Shown here: positions 17,253 through 26,119 of the stretch, piece by piece | Position numbering within the stretch: the first letter of the stretch is position 1 | Layout: each line of letters starts with the position of its first letter | Source: Planctomycetaceae bacterium | GTDB taxonomy: Bacteria > Planctomycetota > UBA1135 > GCA-002686595 | DNA length: 64,000 nucleotides | Direction of reading: 5' to 3' | Assembly (NCBI GenBank): GCA_011525785.1 | Contig: WYBT01000035.1 | Coordinates: 1-64,000 of the forward strand | Notes under the pieces: generated by a model | Databases searched by the model: none | The model's input: only the letters and a program-made list of their open reading frames with translations | What the model was told of the DNA's origin: nothing | Translations under genes and position numbers: made by a program

Positions 17253-20200
17253 AGGGCCCGGACGATCCCGCCGCGCGGCACGAGCGGCTCACGAGCCTCT
17301 TCGCGCAGGCGCTGGAGCTGCCCGAGAGCGAACGACCAGCGTTCCTCGCGCGCGAGTGCGCCGGCGAGCACGCGTTGATCGCGGAACTCGAGGATCTGCT
17401 CGAGCAGCAGGCGCGCGAAGTGGAGCTGCTCGATCGCGCCGACGATCCGCAGCGCCGGGGCGGGCTGGTGGCGATGCTGGCCGACGCCGACGAGCACTGG
17501 ATCGGCTGCGAGGTCGGCGGCTGCACGTTGCTCGAGCTCCTGGGCGCGGGCGGCATGGGCTCGGTCTATCGCGCCCGGCAGGCGCGCCCGCAGCGCGAAG
17601 TCGCGCTCAAGCTCCTGCGCAGCGGGGTTCTGGGCGACTCCGCGCTGCGCCGCTTCGAGGTCGAGACGCGACTGCTCGCGCACCTGCAGCACCCCGGCAT
17701 CGCCAAGGTCTATTCGGCGGGCGTTCACGAAGAAGGTCCGCTGCGCCTGCCGTACTGCACGCTCGAGCTGATCGAAGGCGGCCGCTCGATCACGGCCTAC
17801 GCCGACGAAGAACGCCTGGACGTGCGCGCGCGCCTGATGCTGTTCCTGCAGGCCTGCGATGCGCTGCAGCACGCGCACGAGCGGCGCGTGATCCACCGCG
17901 ACGTCAAGCCCGACAACCTGCTGGTCGACCGCAGCGGGCGGGTGCGCGTGATCGACTTCGGCATCGCGCGCGTTCTCGAGGATCAGGAGCACGGCCAGGG
18001 GCTCACTCGCACGGGCCACTTGCTCGGCACGCCGGCCTACATGAGCCCCGAGCAGGTCGAAGGGCGCGCCGACGAGCTCGACACGCGCGCCGACGTGTAC
18101 TCGCTGGGCGTCGTGCTCTACCAACTGCTGTGCGGGCGTCTGCCGATCGACGTCGACGGCGCATCGCTGCTGGAGGTCTCTCGCCGCATCCTCGAGGAAG
18201 AGCCGCGGCGTCTCAGCACGCTGCGCGCGAGCCTGCGCGGCGACCTCGAGACGATCGCGCTCAAAGCGCTCGCCAAGGATCCCCAGCGGCGTTACGCCTC
18301 GGCGGGCGCGCTGGCCGCGGACCTGCGCCGTTTTTTGAGCGACGAGCCGATCTCGGCGCGGCCGGCCACCGCGCTGTACCAGCTCACGAAGTTCGCGCGC
18401 CGTCACCGCGGGCTGACCGCTGGCGCCGTGCTCGCGGTCGCGGCGCTCGTCACAGGCGCGGGCCTCGCGCTGTGGAGCGCCGCGCAAGCCTTCGAAGCTC
18501 GCGACCAAGCTCGTCGCCTGGCCTACGACGCGAGTTTGAGCGCCGCGGCCTCGGCGCTGCAGCTCGGCGACAGCGAAGCCGCGCGCCGCCGACTCGATGC
18601 CGCCCCGCAAGCCTTGCGCGGCTGGGAGTGGCGGCACTTTCGCGCGCGGCTCGACGACGCCTCGCTGGTGCTGCCCGCCGAGCCTGAGTCGGGCGCGCTG
18701 GGGAACTTGCGGCGCGTCGCCTTCGCCTCAGACAGCGCCGCGGGCGAGCAACTGCTCTCAGTCACCGCCGTCCTCCGCGACGGCGCGGAGTACGCGGAGC
18801 TCAAGCGGATCTCCGCGCTCGACGGCGCCGAGCTCACGTCGTGGAGTTCGGGGCCGCACCAGTTGCTCTGGCCCAACCTGGGGCACGAGCGGTTGTGGTT
18901 GGGCACGCGCGACGCGGGCGCTCTGCAGTTCGACTTGAGCGGCCGTCGACTGGCGGCGCTCGACCTGAGCAGCGCCTGGCCCAGGTCGGGGCGCGTGGCT
19001 CTCATCCCGCTCGACGCCGAGCGCGCGATCGCGCTGCGGCGCCTGGGAGGCCCGCACCGCGTGGTGGACTTCGCGCGCGGCGTGATCGAGTCGCCGTCGC
19101 CGTTGTCCGACGACGAGCTGTTGGTCGTGGTGCTCGGTCCGAGCGCCGATGGCCGCGCCCTGGTCTCGTTCGGTCGAAGCGTGTGCTGGACGCCCTTCGA
19201 CAGCTCTGCGCCGCGCGAATGCATGGAGTGGAGCGGCGAGCCGGTGAACGTGTTCGCAGCGCATCCCGACGGCGAGCGCATCTACGCCGCGGGCCAGGAC
19301 GGCTCGCTCTCGCTCGTGCGACGCGGAGCGGGCGGTTTGCAGCTCGAGCGGCGCATCGCGGCGCACGTCGACGCGATCGGCGCGATCGCTCTGTCGCCCG
19401 ACGGCGCGCTGCTGGCGACCGGCGGCAAGGACCGTTCGGTGCGCGTGTTCGACACGGCCGAACTCGCGCCGCTGAGCACGCTGTTCGGAGCTGAATCCAG
19501 TTTTGTGGCGCTGAGCTTCTCAGGCGATGGCGCACGCATCGCCGCGGTGGAGGCGAGCGGCGCCGCCCGCATCTTCGACGCACCGCGCGCGCCCGATCCG
19601 CGCGTCCTGCGCGGCCCCAAGTCGTACCTGTACTCGCTGGAGCTCTCGCCCGACGAGCGTTGGATCGCCACCGGCGACTGGGACGGCTGCGTGCGTCTGT
19701 GGGATCGCGAGAGCGGCGAGCTGGTCGCCTCTTACACGCTGATCGAAGGCCCGGTGGGCCACGTCGAGTCGCTGAGCTGGTCGCCTGACGGGCGCTCCCT
19801 GGCGGCGATCGCCTGGTCGGGGCGCGGCGATGTGCAGGCGGCCTGGATCGAACTCTCCAGCGGCGCGGTGCGACGGCTCCCCGCAGAGGGTGACCAGCTC
19901 TCGATGCGCGCGGTGTGCACGCTCGACGCGGAGCGCTACGTGGCGGCCAATCGCAACTCGGTCCGCTGCTTCTCGCGCGCGAGCGGCGAGCTGCTGGCCA
20001 AGGTCGAGCTCTCGGCGGAGATCCTCGGCGACGATGTCTGGTCGCTGCGCTGGCGTGCGCGGCGCTCGCCCGATGGCCAGCGCTTCGCCGTGGGCTTCTC
20101 CAGCGGCTGGGTGACGATCATCGGCAGCAGCGATCTGCGCGTCGAAAGCGCCTGGCGGGCGCACGAAGGTCCCGTGCACGACGTGGCCTGGTCGCGCGAT

Positions 20201-20725
20201 GGCCTCCGGCTCGCGAGCGCGGGCGCCGATCGGAGCGCGCGCGTGTTCGATGCGCGCGACGGGAGCGAACTCGCCGTGCTGGCCGGCCACGCCGCGGCGG
20301 TGTTCGGCGTGGCGTTCGCCCCGGACGGCTCGCGGCTGTTCACCTGCTCGGACGATCGCACCGTGCGCGTCTGGGCCGCCGACGGCGGGCGCGAACTGGC
20401 GCAACTGGTCGGGCACCTGGACTACGTCTTCAGCCTCGACTGCGGCAGCGACGGACGGGTCGTGAGCTGCTCGGGCGACCGCACGCTGCGCCTGTGGGAC
20501 GAACGCACGCGAGCGCAGCTCCTCGCGGCGCGCAGCGAACGGGCGCAACTCGCAGCGCGGCTTGGGCCGCGCGTGGAGGACGAGTTGGCGCGCAGTGGCG
20601 CGGAAGCGGCTTACGACGCGCTCGAGCGCGCGACCGACCTGTCGCAGCGCGAACGCGATGTCGCGCTGCAGTTGCTCGTGGCGCGCGCAGCAACGGCCGC
20701 GGCCTCGGTCGGCGGCGAGAAATAG
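17249..20725 (+). CDS. Membrane Ser/Thr protein kinase with WD40 repeats
   Basis: 1158 residues from GTG 17249. A helical N-terminus (about 1-85) typical of this kinase group is followed by a PknB-type kinase: glycine loop GAGGMGSVYRA near 100, VALK lysine, catalytic HRDVKPDN near 217, DFG near 237, GTPAYMSPEQ activation segment. One TM helix (about 392-412) follows. The remaining ~640 residues hold WD40 repeats (LRLASAGADRSARVFDARDG, LFTCSDDRTVRVWAADGG, VVSCSGDRTLRLWDERT), probably a sensor or scaffold propeller outside the cytoplasm. All catalytic residues are present. Coupled to the upstream ECF sigma, its likely target. Confidence 0.95.
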   Translation: MKGPDDPAARHERLTSLFAQALELPESERPAFLARECAGEHALIAELEDLLEQQAREVELLDRADDPQRRGGLVAMLADADEHWIGCEVGGCTLLELLGAGGMGSVYRARQARPQREVALKLLRSGVLGDSALRRFEVETRLLAHLQHPGIAKVYSAGVHEEGPLRLPYCTLELIEGGRSITAYADEERLDVRARLMLFLQACDALQHAHERRVIHRDVKPDNLLVDRSGRVRVIDFGIARVLEDQEHGQGLTRTGHLLGTPAYMSPEQVEGRADELDTRADVYSLGVVLYQLLCGRLPIDVDGASLLEVSRRILEEEPRRLSTLRASLRGDLETIALKALAKDPQRRYASAGALAADLRRFLSDEPISARPATALYQLTKFARRHRGLTAGAVLAVAALVTGAGLALWSAAQAFEARDQARRLAYDASLSAAASALQLGDSEAARRRLDAAPQALRGWEWRHFRARLDDASLVLPAEPESGALGNLRRVAFASDSAAGEQLLSVTAVLRDGAEYAELKRISALDGAELTSWSSGPHQLLWPNLGHERLWLGTRDAGALQFDLSGRRLAALDLSSAWPRSGRVALIPLDAERAIALRRLGGPHRVVDFARGVIESPSPLSDDELLVVVLGPSADGRALVSFGRSVCWTPFDSSAPRECMEWSGEPVNVFAAHPDGERIYAAGQDGSLSLVRRGAGGLQLERRIAAHVDAIGAIALSPDGALLATGGKDRSVRVFDTAELAPLSTLFGAESSFVALSFSGDGARIAAVEASGAARIFDAPRAPDPRVLRGPKSYLYSLELSPDERWIATGDWDGCVRLWDRESGELVASYTLIEGPVGHVESLSWSPDGRSLAAIAWSGRGDVQAAWIELSSGAVRRLPAEGDQLSMRAVCTLDAERYVAANRNSVRCFSRASGELLAKVELSAEILGDDVWSLRWRARRSPDGQRFAVGFSSGWVTIIGSSDLRVESAWRAHEGPVHDVAWSRDGLRLASAGADRSARVFDARDGSELAVLAGHAAAVFGVAFAPDGSRLFTCSDDRTVRVWAADGGRELAQLVGHLDYVFSLDCGSDGRVVSCSGDRTLRLWDERTRAQLLAARSERAQLAARLGPRVEDELARSGAEAAYDALERATDLSQRERDVALQLLVARAATAAASVGGEK

Positions 20726-20808
20726 CTCAGCGCCGGCTCACGGCTGTTCCCGTAGGATTTTCGCAGCTTCGCACCGCACGCCTCGGCGCGCGCGGCGTCG
20801 AGAACGGC

Positions 20809-23256
20809 ATGGACGACCGCTCGAACAGCGCTGCAGGAGCTCCCGAGGAATTCGCCGCGCACGCGCAGGCGTTGCGCGCTCTCGCGCGGGCCTTGCTCGG
20901 TCGTTCGGCCGAGGCCGAGGACCTGGTGCAGGACACCTGGCTCGCATGGCTGCGTTCGCCGCCGCGCGAGGGGACGAGCGCGCGCAGTTGGCTCGTGCGA
21001 GTGCTCACCAATCGCGCCGTGAGCTTGCGCCGGGGTCACGCGCGGCGCGAAGCGCGCGAGCGTGAAGTCGCGCGGCCGGAACTCGTGCAGCAGGAGCTGC
21101 AACTCGAGCGCGACGAGGCGCTGCGGCGCGTGGTGGCAGCCGTGCTGGCGCTCGAGCCCGCGTCGAAGGAGGTCGTCTGGCGGCGCTACTTCGAGGGCCA
21201 GAGCGTCGAGCGCATCGCGGCCGACCTGCGCCTCTCCAGGCGCGTGGTCTACGAGCGGCTCGAGAAGGCGCACAGCGCGCTGCGTCGCTCGCTCGAGCGC
21301 GACTTCGGCGACGAACGGCGCGCGCTGTCGGGGCTGGCGCTGCTCGCCGGGACGCGCGGCGAGACGGCGCTCGTCGCGGGTGGCGCGCTCGCGAGTCCGG
21401 TCGTGTGGCTCGCGGCTGCTGCGCTCTTGATCGGCGCGGTTGCGTGGTTCGCATCGCGGCCCGCACCCGTGTCGCCGGCGCTCGCTCGGGCTGACGACGC
21501 GCGTGGAGGCGCTCGCCCGCAAGCTGTCGACGACGTCGGCGCGCTCGATGCCGCGCCCGAGCCGGACTCGGCCGAACGCAATGAGATCGAGTCGTCCGAC
21601 GAAGTCGTCGAGACACCGCCGCGTTGGGCGCCGCCGGGCTTCGAGTACGAGCTGGACGTGCAACTGCTCGACGAGTTCGGGCTACCTGTCGCGGCAGCGA
21701 ACGTGTTGGCTGCGCCGGCGGGGCGCACGCTGAACTTCGTGGGAGCGACGGACCGCGACGGACGTGTGCGGATCGGGTTTCGAGCGTTCACGCCGCGCGT
21801 CGAGCTCGATCTGGCGAAGGAGGCTCGCGGAGTGCGCGAACGCGTTTCCATCGGCCAGGGACGATCCACGCTCGAACTGCGCACGCAGGCTCTCGGAAGG
21901 CTGAGCCACCGCGACGACGGCACGCTGCACGGCGCGTTCTTCGGCAGGGGAAGGGGGGCGGTCGACGGGTCGTTCCGAATTCAGCGTGGTGGACTCGAGA
22001 GCGTCGTGGCTGCATGGCGCGACGCGTTGGAGTTGACTCACTTCGTCCAGCCCTGGCTGATCGAGGAGAGCGAGCCTCAGCCTCCCCAACTCGCGGAGCT
22101 CGACCTACCACGCCCCGTGTGGCTGGAGGCGTTTCGCGGAGCGGGCCTTCGCCTGCCCGGTTCAGCGCTCGTGCGCGGGCAGGTGAGCGACGCGAGCGGC
22201 GCGCAACTGACCAGCGTTCTGGCGCACGCGCGGCACGAGTCCGATTCCCTATGGCGCTCGTTCACCGTCGACGAACTCGGCGCGTTCAGCGCGCGCGAAC
22301 TCCAGTCGGGCCGCTGGGAACTGCACGTGTGCGCCAGCGGACTGGGCGAGGCGCGCGAGGAGTTCACGCTCGAAAGTGGAGCGGAGCGGCGCTGCGAGCT
22401 GCGTCTGGATCCGGGACGAGTGTTCCGTGCGCGACTGATCGACGTCGACGGCGCGCCGTGCTCAGGCTGGCGCGTCGAGCTGTGCACGCTCGACAGCGCC
22501 ACGCTCGCGGTCGACTCGGCCACCACGGATGGCGATGGGCGCGTTTGCATCGCCAACGCTCCGAGCGGCCCGTTGCAGGTCCGCGCGCGGCCCGCGCAGT
22601 CGGCGCAACGTCCGTCGGTGGTCTTGGCGCAAGACGCTGATGCATCAGGCGCGGAGCAGCTCCTCCGACTCCCGTTCGCAGCCGATGGGGCTCTCGCGGA
22701 ACTCGAGCTCGAACTGTCGCCGTCGGAGCTCCGTGGACCGCCCGACTACGCCGTGCGAGTGCGGCGGGTCGGCGGCCGCGAGCTGGCCCCGCTCGTCTCG
22801 CCAGCGTCGGAGACCGCGTTCTCCGATGGCTCGCCCGCGTCGCGCGGTTTGTTGGGCGCCATCGATGAGCTCTTGCCCGGCAGCTACGAAATCGAAGTGC
22901 AGGCGTCGGCGCGCGGCGTGGTCACGCTGCCGCCGCTCGAGCTGGTCGCGGGCGTCGAACACCAGCTCCTGCGCTCCGTCGCTTTCGAGACGCCCGCGCG
23001 TCTTCGCGTAGAGGCGCGACCGACCCGCAGCGGCGGCGCGCGCGCCGTGCGGCTGCGCAAGCGCGACGCGCAGTTCGAACTGGTCTCCGCGCCGTTCGAC
23101 GTCTCGCACGAGATCGAGCTGACCCTCGAGCCCGGCGACTACGAGCTGGTGACGGCGAGCACGCTCGTGCGTTGGGCGGATCTCGAGGTGGGCGCGGGCG
23201 AGACGTGGGTCGTGCGCGCGGACGGCCGCGTGGAGCAGCTCTCGCCTGCGCGCTGA
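20809..23256 (+). CDS. ECF sigma factor fused to TM helix and carboxypeptidase-regulatory-like domains
   Basis: 815 residues. The first ~165 are an ECF sigma: region 2 LLGRSAEAEDLVQDTWLAWL and region 4 LEPASKEVVWRRYFEGQSVERIAADLRLSRRVVYERL. A TM helix follows at about 195-215 (PVVWLAAAALLIGAVAWF), then a Pro/Glu/Asp linker, then ~550 residues of beta-rich modules resembling carboxypeptidase-regulatory or SdrB/CarboxypepD_reg domains (LDEFGLPVAAANVLA, LIDVDGAPCSGWRVELC, SGPLQVRARPA). Topology puts the sigma part in the cytoplasm and the rest outside, so the protein may release or present sigma on an external cue. TAGGAT at 20752-20757 is a candidate -10. Confidence 0.85.
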   Translation: MDDRSNSAAGAPEEFAAHAQALRALARALLGRSAEAEDLVQDTWLAWLRSPPREGTSARSWLVRVLTNRAVSLRRGHARREAREREVARPELVQQELQLERDEALRRVVAAVLALEPASKEVVWRRYFEGQSVERIAADLRLSRRVVYERLEKAHSALRRSLERDFGDERRALSGLALLAGTRGETALVAGGALASPVVWLAAAALLIGAVAWFASRPAPVSPALARADDARGGARPQAVDDVGALDAAPEPDSAERNEIESSDEVVETPPRWAPPGFEYELDVQLLDEFGLPVAAANVLAAPAGRTLNFVGATDRDGRVRIGFRAFTPRVELDLAKEARGVRERVSIGQGRSTLELRTQALGRLSHRDDGTLHGAFFGRGRGAVDGSFRIQRGGLESVVAAWRDALELTHFVQPWLIEESEPQPPQLAELDLPRPVWLEAFRGAGLRLPGSALVRGQVSDASGAQLTSVLAHARHESDSLWRSFTVDELGAFSARELQSGRWELHVCASGLGEAREEFTLESGAERRCELRLDPGRVFRARLIDVDGAPCSGWRVELCTLDSATLAVDSATTDGDGRVCIANAPSGPLQVRARPAQSAQRPSVVLAQDADASGAEQLLRLPFAADGALAELELELSPSELRGPPDYAVRVRRVGGRELAPLVSPASETAFSDGSPASRGLLGAIDELLPGSYEIEVQASARGVVTLPPLELVAGVEHQLLRSVAFETPARLRVEARPTRSGGARAVRLRKRDAQFELVSAPFDVSHEIELTLEPGDYELVTASTLVRWADLEVGAGETWVVRADGRVEQLSPAR

Positions 23257-23283
23257 GTCGCGCGGGCGTGCGATCGAGCAGGC

Positions 23284-23724
23284 TCAGCTCGCCCGCTGTC
23301 GCGCTGCGAGTCGCTGGCGCGCCAGTGCGGCCAGTTCTTCGACGCGCCGCGCGATCTCGTCGCGCACAGCGTCGAACTCCTGCGGCCCCAGGTGCTTGGG
23401 GTCGGGGATGCCCCAGTCGGCTCGCTCGCGCGCGCGCAGGTGCGGGCACTCGTCGCCGCAGCCCATGGTGATGGCCCAGTCCCACTCGACTTGCGGCAGC
23501 GCGTCGAGCGGCTTGGAGCTGTGCTGCGAAAGGTCGTAGCCCAGCGCGCGCAGCGACGCGATCGCCTTGGGGTTCACCACGCCGCTCGGCCGCGAGCCGG
23601 AGCTGTGCGCGTCGAGCACATCGGCGTGCCGCAGGCGCGCCAGCGCTTCGGCCATCTGGCTGCGGCACGAGTTCTCGACGCACACGAACACGACGCGCAG
23701 GCGCTCTCGACGGTTGGATTCCAC
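23284..23724 (-). CDS. arsC: Arsenate reductase, low-MW phosphatase type
   Basis: 146 residues; reduces arsenate to arsenite in the cytoplasm using a Cys relay. The P-loop CVENSCR (C-x5-R) is at the N-terminus (VVFVCVENSCRSQMAEAL). Downstream, AITMGCGDECPHL carries the second and third redox cysteines found in thioredoxin-coupled ArsC of the Staphylococcus pI258 type, and WGIPDPKHLG gives the catalytic Asp. Starts with GTG at 23724. Divergent from arsR with a 41-bp gap containing the operator, so probably ArsR-controlled. Confidence 0.93.
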   Translation of the reverse strand: MESNRRERLRVVFVCVENSCRSQMAEALARLRHADVLDAHSSGSRPSGVVNPKAIASLRALGYDLSQHSSKPLDALPQVEWDWAITMGCGDECPHLRARERADWGIPDPKHLGPQEFDAVRDEIARRVEELAALARQRLAARQRAS

Positions 23725-23751
23725 GGTTGCCTCGGCTGACGAGCGGAGTCT

Positions 23752-23767
23752 ATCGTAGTTCTACGAT
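23752..23767. promoter_or_regulatory. Perfect palindrome, probable ArsR operator
   Basis: ATCGTAGTTCTACGAT has 7-bp arms around TT. It lies in the arsC-arsR divergent gap and overlaps the ATG of arsR (23766). Its placement would let one ArsR dimer repress both genes. That arsR begins inside the palindrome suggests a leaderless or very short-leader transcript. Confidence 0.7.
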
Positions 23768-24116
23768 GAAGCGACGAGCTGCTGCGGCGAGCGCGCAGGC
23801 CTGCTGTCCGCCGCCGGCGCCCGCGCGGCGTGGCGCGCTCAGCGGAGCAGCCGCTGACGCCGAACTGGCGCGGCTCGCGAAGGCCCTGGGCCACCCGGCG
23901 CGCGTCGCCATCGTGCGCCTGCTGCTCGCGCGCGCGAGCTGCGTGTGCGGCGAGATCGTCGACGAGCTGCCGCTGGCGCAGTCCACCGTTTCGCAGCACC
24001 TCGCCGCGCTCAAGCGCGCCGGGCTGATCCGCGGCGAGATCGACGGGCCGCGCACCTGCTACTGCCTCGAGCCCGCCGCGCTCGAGCGCTTGAAGCAACT
24101 GCTGGCGAAGCTGTGA
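23766..24116 (+). CDS. arsR: ArsR-family metalloregulator
   Basis: 116-residue winged-helix repressor that leaves DNA on binding As(III). Core: LAKALGHPARVAIVRLLLARASCVCGEIVDELPLAQSTVSQHLAALKRAGLI. CVCG near residue 59 matches the As(III) Cys pair in the alpha-3 helix of classical ArsR. An extra CC pair sits in the N-terminal tail (QACCPPP), which may supply further thiol ligands. ATG at 23766 is chosen; a TTG at 23727 would extend it by 13 unsupported residues. Stop overlaps acr3 start (GTGA). Confidence 0.93.
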   Translation: MKRRAAAASAQACCPPPAPARRGALSGAAADAELARLAKALGHPARVAIVRLLLARASCVCGEIVDELPLAQSTVSQHLAALKRAGLIRGEIDGPRTCYCLEPAALERLKQLLAKL

Positions 24117-25213
24117 GCAGCGAGGAGACCGAGAGCGTGAGTCGCACATCGTCGCTGGCCTTCCTCGACCGCTACCTGACGGTCTGGATCTTCCTCGCCA
24201 TGGCCTGCGGCGTGGCCTTGGGTGCACTCGCGCCCGGCGTCGCGCGCGCGATCGAATCGGCGAGCATCGGCTCGACCTCGATCCCGATCGCGCTGGGGCT
24301 GGTGGCGATGATGTACCCGCCGCTCGCCAAGGTGCGCTACGAAGAGCTCGGCCTGGTGCTGCGCCAGCCGCGCCTGCTGGCGCTGTCGCTCGTGCAGAAC
24401 TGGGTCCTGGGCCCCGCGCTGATGTTCGCGCTCGCGGTGCTGTTCCTGCGCGACGAGCCCGAGTACATGCTCGGCCTGATTCTGATCGGGCTGGCGCGCT
24501 GCATCGCCATGGTGATCGTGTGGAACGACCTCGCCGGCGGCGACCGCGAGTACTGCGCGGGCCTGGTGGCCTTCAACTCGCTGTTCCAGATCCTGTTCTT
24601 CCCGGCCTACGCCTGGTTCTTCGCGAGCGTCGCGCCGCGCTGGCTGGGGCTCGAGGGCTTCGCGCTCGAGATCTCGATGCTCGACATCGCGCAGAGCGTC
24701 GGGCTGTACCTCGGCGTCCCGTTCGCCGCCGGCTTCCTCACGCGCCGCACGCTGGTGCGCGCGCGCGGGCGCGAGTGGTACGAGTCGCGCTTCGCTCCGC
24801 GGCTGGGTCCGCTGACGCTAGTCGCGCTCTTGTTCACGATCGTCGTGATGTTCGCGCTGCAGGGCCACGCGATCGTCGAGCTGCCGTTCGACGTGCTGCG
24901 CATCGCGGCGCCGCTGGTGGTGTACTTCCTGGTGATGTTCGCGCTCTCGTTCGCGCTGAGCGTTTGGAGCAAGGCGGACTACGCGCGCTCGGCGACGCTC
25001 TCGTTCACCGCGGCCTCGAACAACTTCGAGCTCGCTATCGCCGTCGCGGTGGGGGCCTTCGGCCTGCACAGCGGGGCGGCCTTCGCCGCGGTGATCGGCC
25101 CGCTGGTCGAAGTGCCGGTGCTGATCGCGCTCGTGCGGGTCGCGCACATGCTGCGCAAGCGCTGGTTCCCGGCTGAGGCGGCTGCGAACGCGGCGTGCCG
25201 GGCTCGCAACTAG
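24113..25213 (+). CDS. acr3: ACR3-type arsenite efflux permease
   Basis: 366 residues, ten hydrophobic helices, inner membrane, exports As(III) by proton antiport. The Acr3 hallmark LIGLARCIAMVIVWNDLAGGD contains the essential Cys, and ASNNFELAIAVAVGAFG is the conserved TM9 motif. GTG start overlaps the arsR stop, so arsR-acr3 is one translational unit with arsC divergent: a complete minimal arsenic resistance set. Confidence 0.95.
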   Translation: MSSEETESVSRTSSLAFLDRYLTVWIFLAMACGVALGALAPGVARAIESASIGSTSIPIALGLVAMMYPPLAKVRYEELGLVLRQPRLLALSLVQNWVLGPALMFALAVLFLRDEPEYMLGLILIGLARCIAMVIVWNDLAGGDREYCAGLVAFNSLFQILFFPAYAWFFASVAPRWLGLEGFALEISMLDIAQSVGLYLGVPFAAGFLTRRTLVRARGREWYESRFAPRLGPLTLVALLFTIVVMFALQGHAIVELPFDVLRIAAPLVVYFLVMFALSFALSVWSKADYARSATLSFTAASNNFELAIAVAVGAFGLHSGAAFAAVIGPLVEVPVLIALVRVAHMLRKRWFPAEAAANAACRARN

Positions 25214-25272
25214 CCCGCCCGGTCGGCGGCTGAGGGCTCAAGCCCGCGGCGGATGCGTTCGATGCACGAACC

Positions 25273-25914
25273 GTGAAGCTGCGTGTAGGTCTGAGCGTTG
25301 GTTTGGCGCTGCTCTCGGCGTCCGTCAGCGCCTGGAAGGCCGCGCCGCGGGCGCGCGAGGACGCTCCTGTCGCCGCAACACCCGCCTACGTGTCGCTCGA
25401 AGCGCTGGTCGACGACCCGCAGGCCTGGCTCGGCCAGAGCGTGCGCGTGCGCTTTCAGCTCGAGTCGCACCCCGGCAGCTGGAATCCGTACTTCACGCGC
25501 TTTGGCAGCGAAGACTGGCGCGCCGTGAGCGTGTGGGCCGACGAGCAGTTCCTGTGGGAGCGCGAGGCGTGGGAGAACCCGGCCGCGCGCGTGTTCGCGC
25601 GCCGTGGAAGTGTCGCCGACGAAGTTTTCGAGGGCGCGCCGCGGCTGGCGCGCTTCGAAGCGCTGGCGCACGTGCGGCAAGTGTTCGCGGGCGCGCCCTG
25701 GATCGAAGTGAGCGAAGTGCAGCGCATCGCCGGCGCGATCGGCGAGGGCTCGGTGCTGCATGCGACGCGCGCGCTCGAGCACGGCGAGAAGGGCCAGTGG
25801 CGCAACGCCGTGGACAACTTCGACCGCGCGCTAGTGGGCGACATGCCGGCGGCGGCGCGCGCGGAACTGCGGCGGCTGCGCGACGAAGCGCAGGAGCAAC
25901 TGCGCCAGCCCTGA
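25273..25914 (+). CDS. Secreted hypothetical protein
   Basis: 213 residues from GTG 25273 with a short export signal (MKLRVGLSVGLALLSASVSAW). The middle region (VSLEALVDDPQAWLGQSVRVRFQLESHPGSW..., cut here) has the spacing of an OB-fold-like beta barrel ('length of D-P-x-x-W-x-G-x-x-V-x-V'). The last ~50 residues are a helical hairpin resembling one TPR (GQWRNAVDNFDRAL). I recognise no family. Confidence 0.7.
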   Translation: MKLRVGLSVGLALLSASVSAWKAAPRAREDAPVAATPAYVSLEALVDDPQAWLGQSVRVRFQLESHPGSWNPYFTRFGSEDWRAVSVWADEQFLWEREAWENPAARVFARRGSVADEVFEGAPRLARFEALAHVRQVFAGAPWIEVSEVQRIAGAIGEGSVLHATRALEHGEKGQWRNAVDNFDRALVGDMPAAARAELRRLRDEAQEQLRQP

Positions 25915-25937
25915 GCGTGGTCGCTGCTCAGCTGCGC

Positions 25938-26119
25938 TAGCCCGACTTATTCATGAGCCCGCTACTGCAAACGCCGGATCATCCTGCCCTGCTGCGTTTT
26001 CTTCGACGCGCGGCATCCTCAGCGACCTAGCAGGTCGCCTCCGGTGCCGCACGCCGAAGAACCTTGCAGGACAGGCGCTCCGACGTTTTCGCTACGCGGT
26101 TCATGAATAGGTCGGGCTA
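25938..26119. repeat. 182-bp imperfect palindromic element (MITE-like)
   Basis: The ends match as inverted repeats: TAGCCCGACTTATTCATG at the left and the complement of CATGAATAGGTCGGGCTA at the right, one mismatch. Pairing continues inward almost to the centre (TTCTTCG...GCGGCA arms, then GCGACCT-AGC-AGGTCGC at 26022-26037), so the whole element can fold into one long hairpin. It is lower in GC than its surroundings and encodes nothing. The last codons and TGA stop of the minus-strand PLP enzyme lie inside its right end. Confidence 0.8.
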
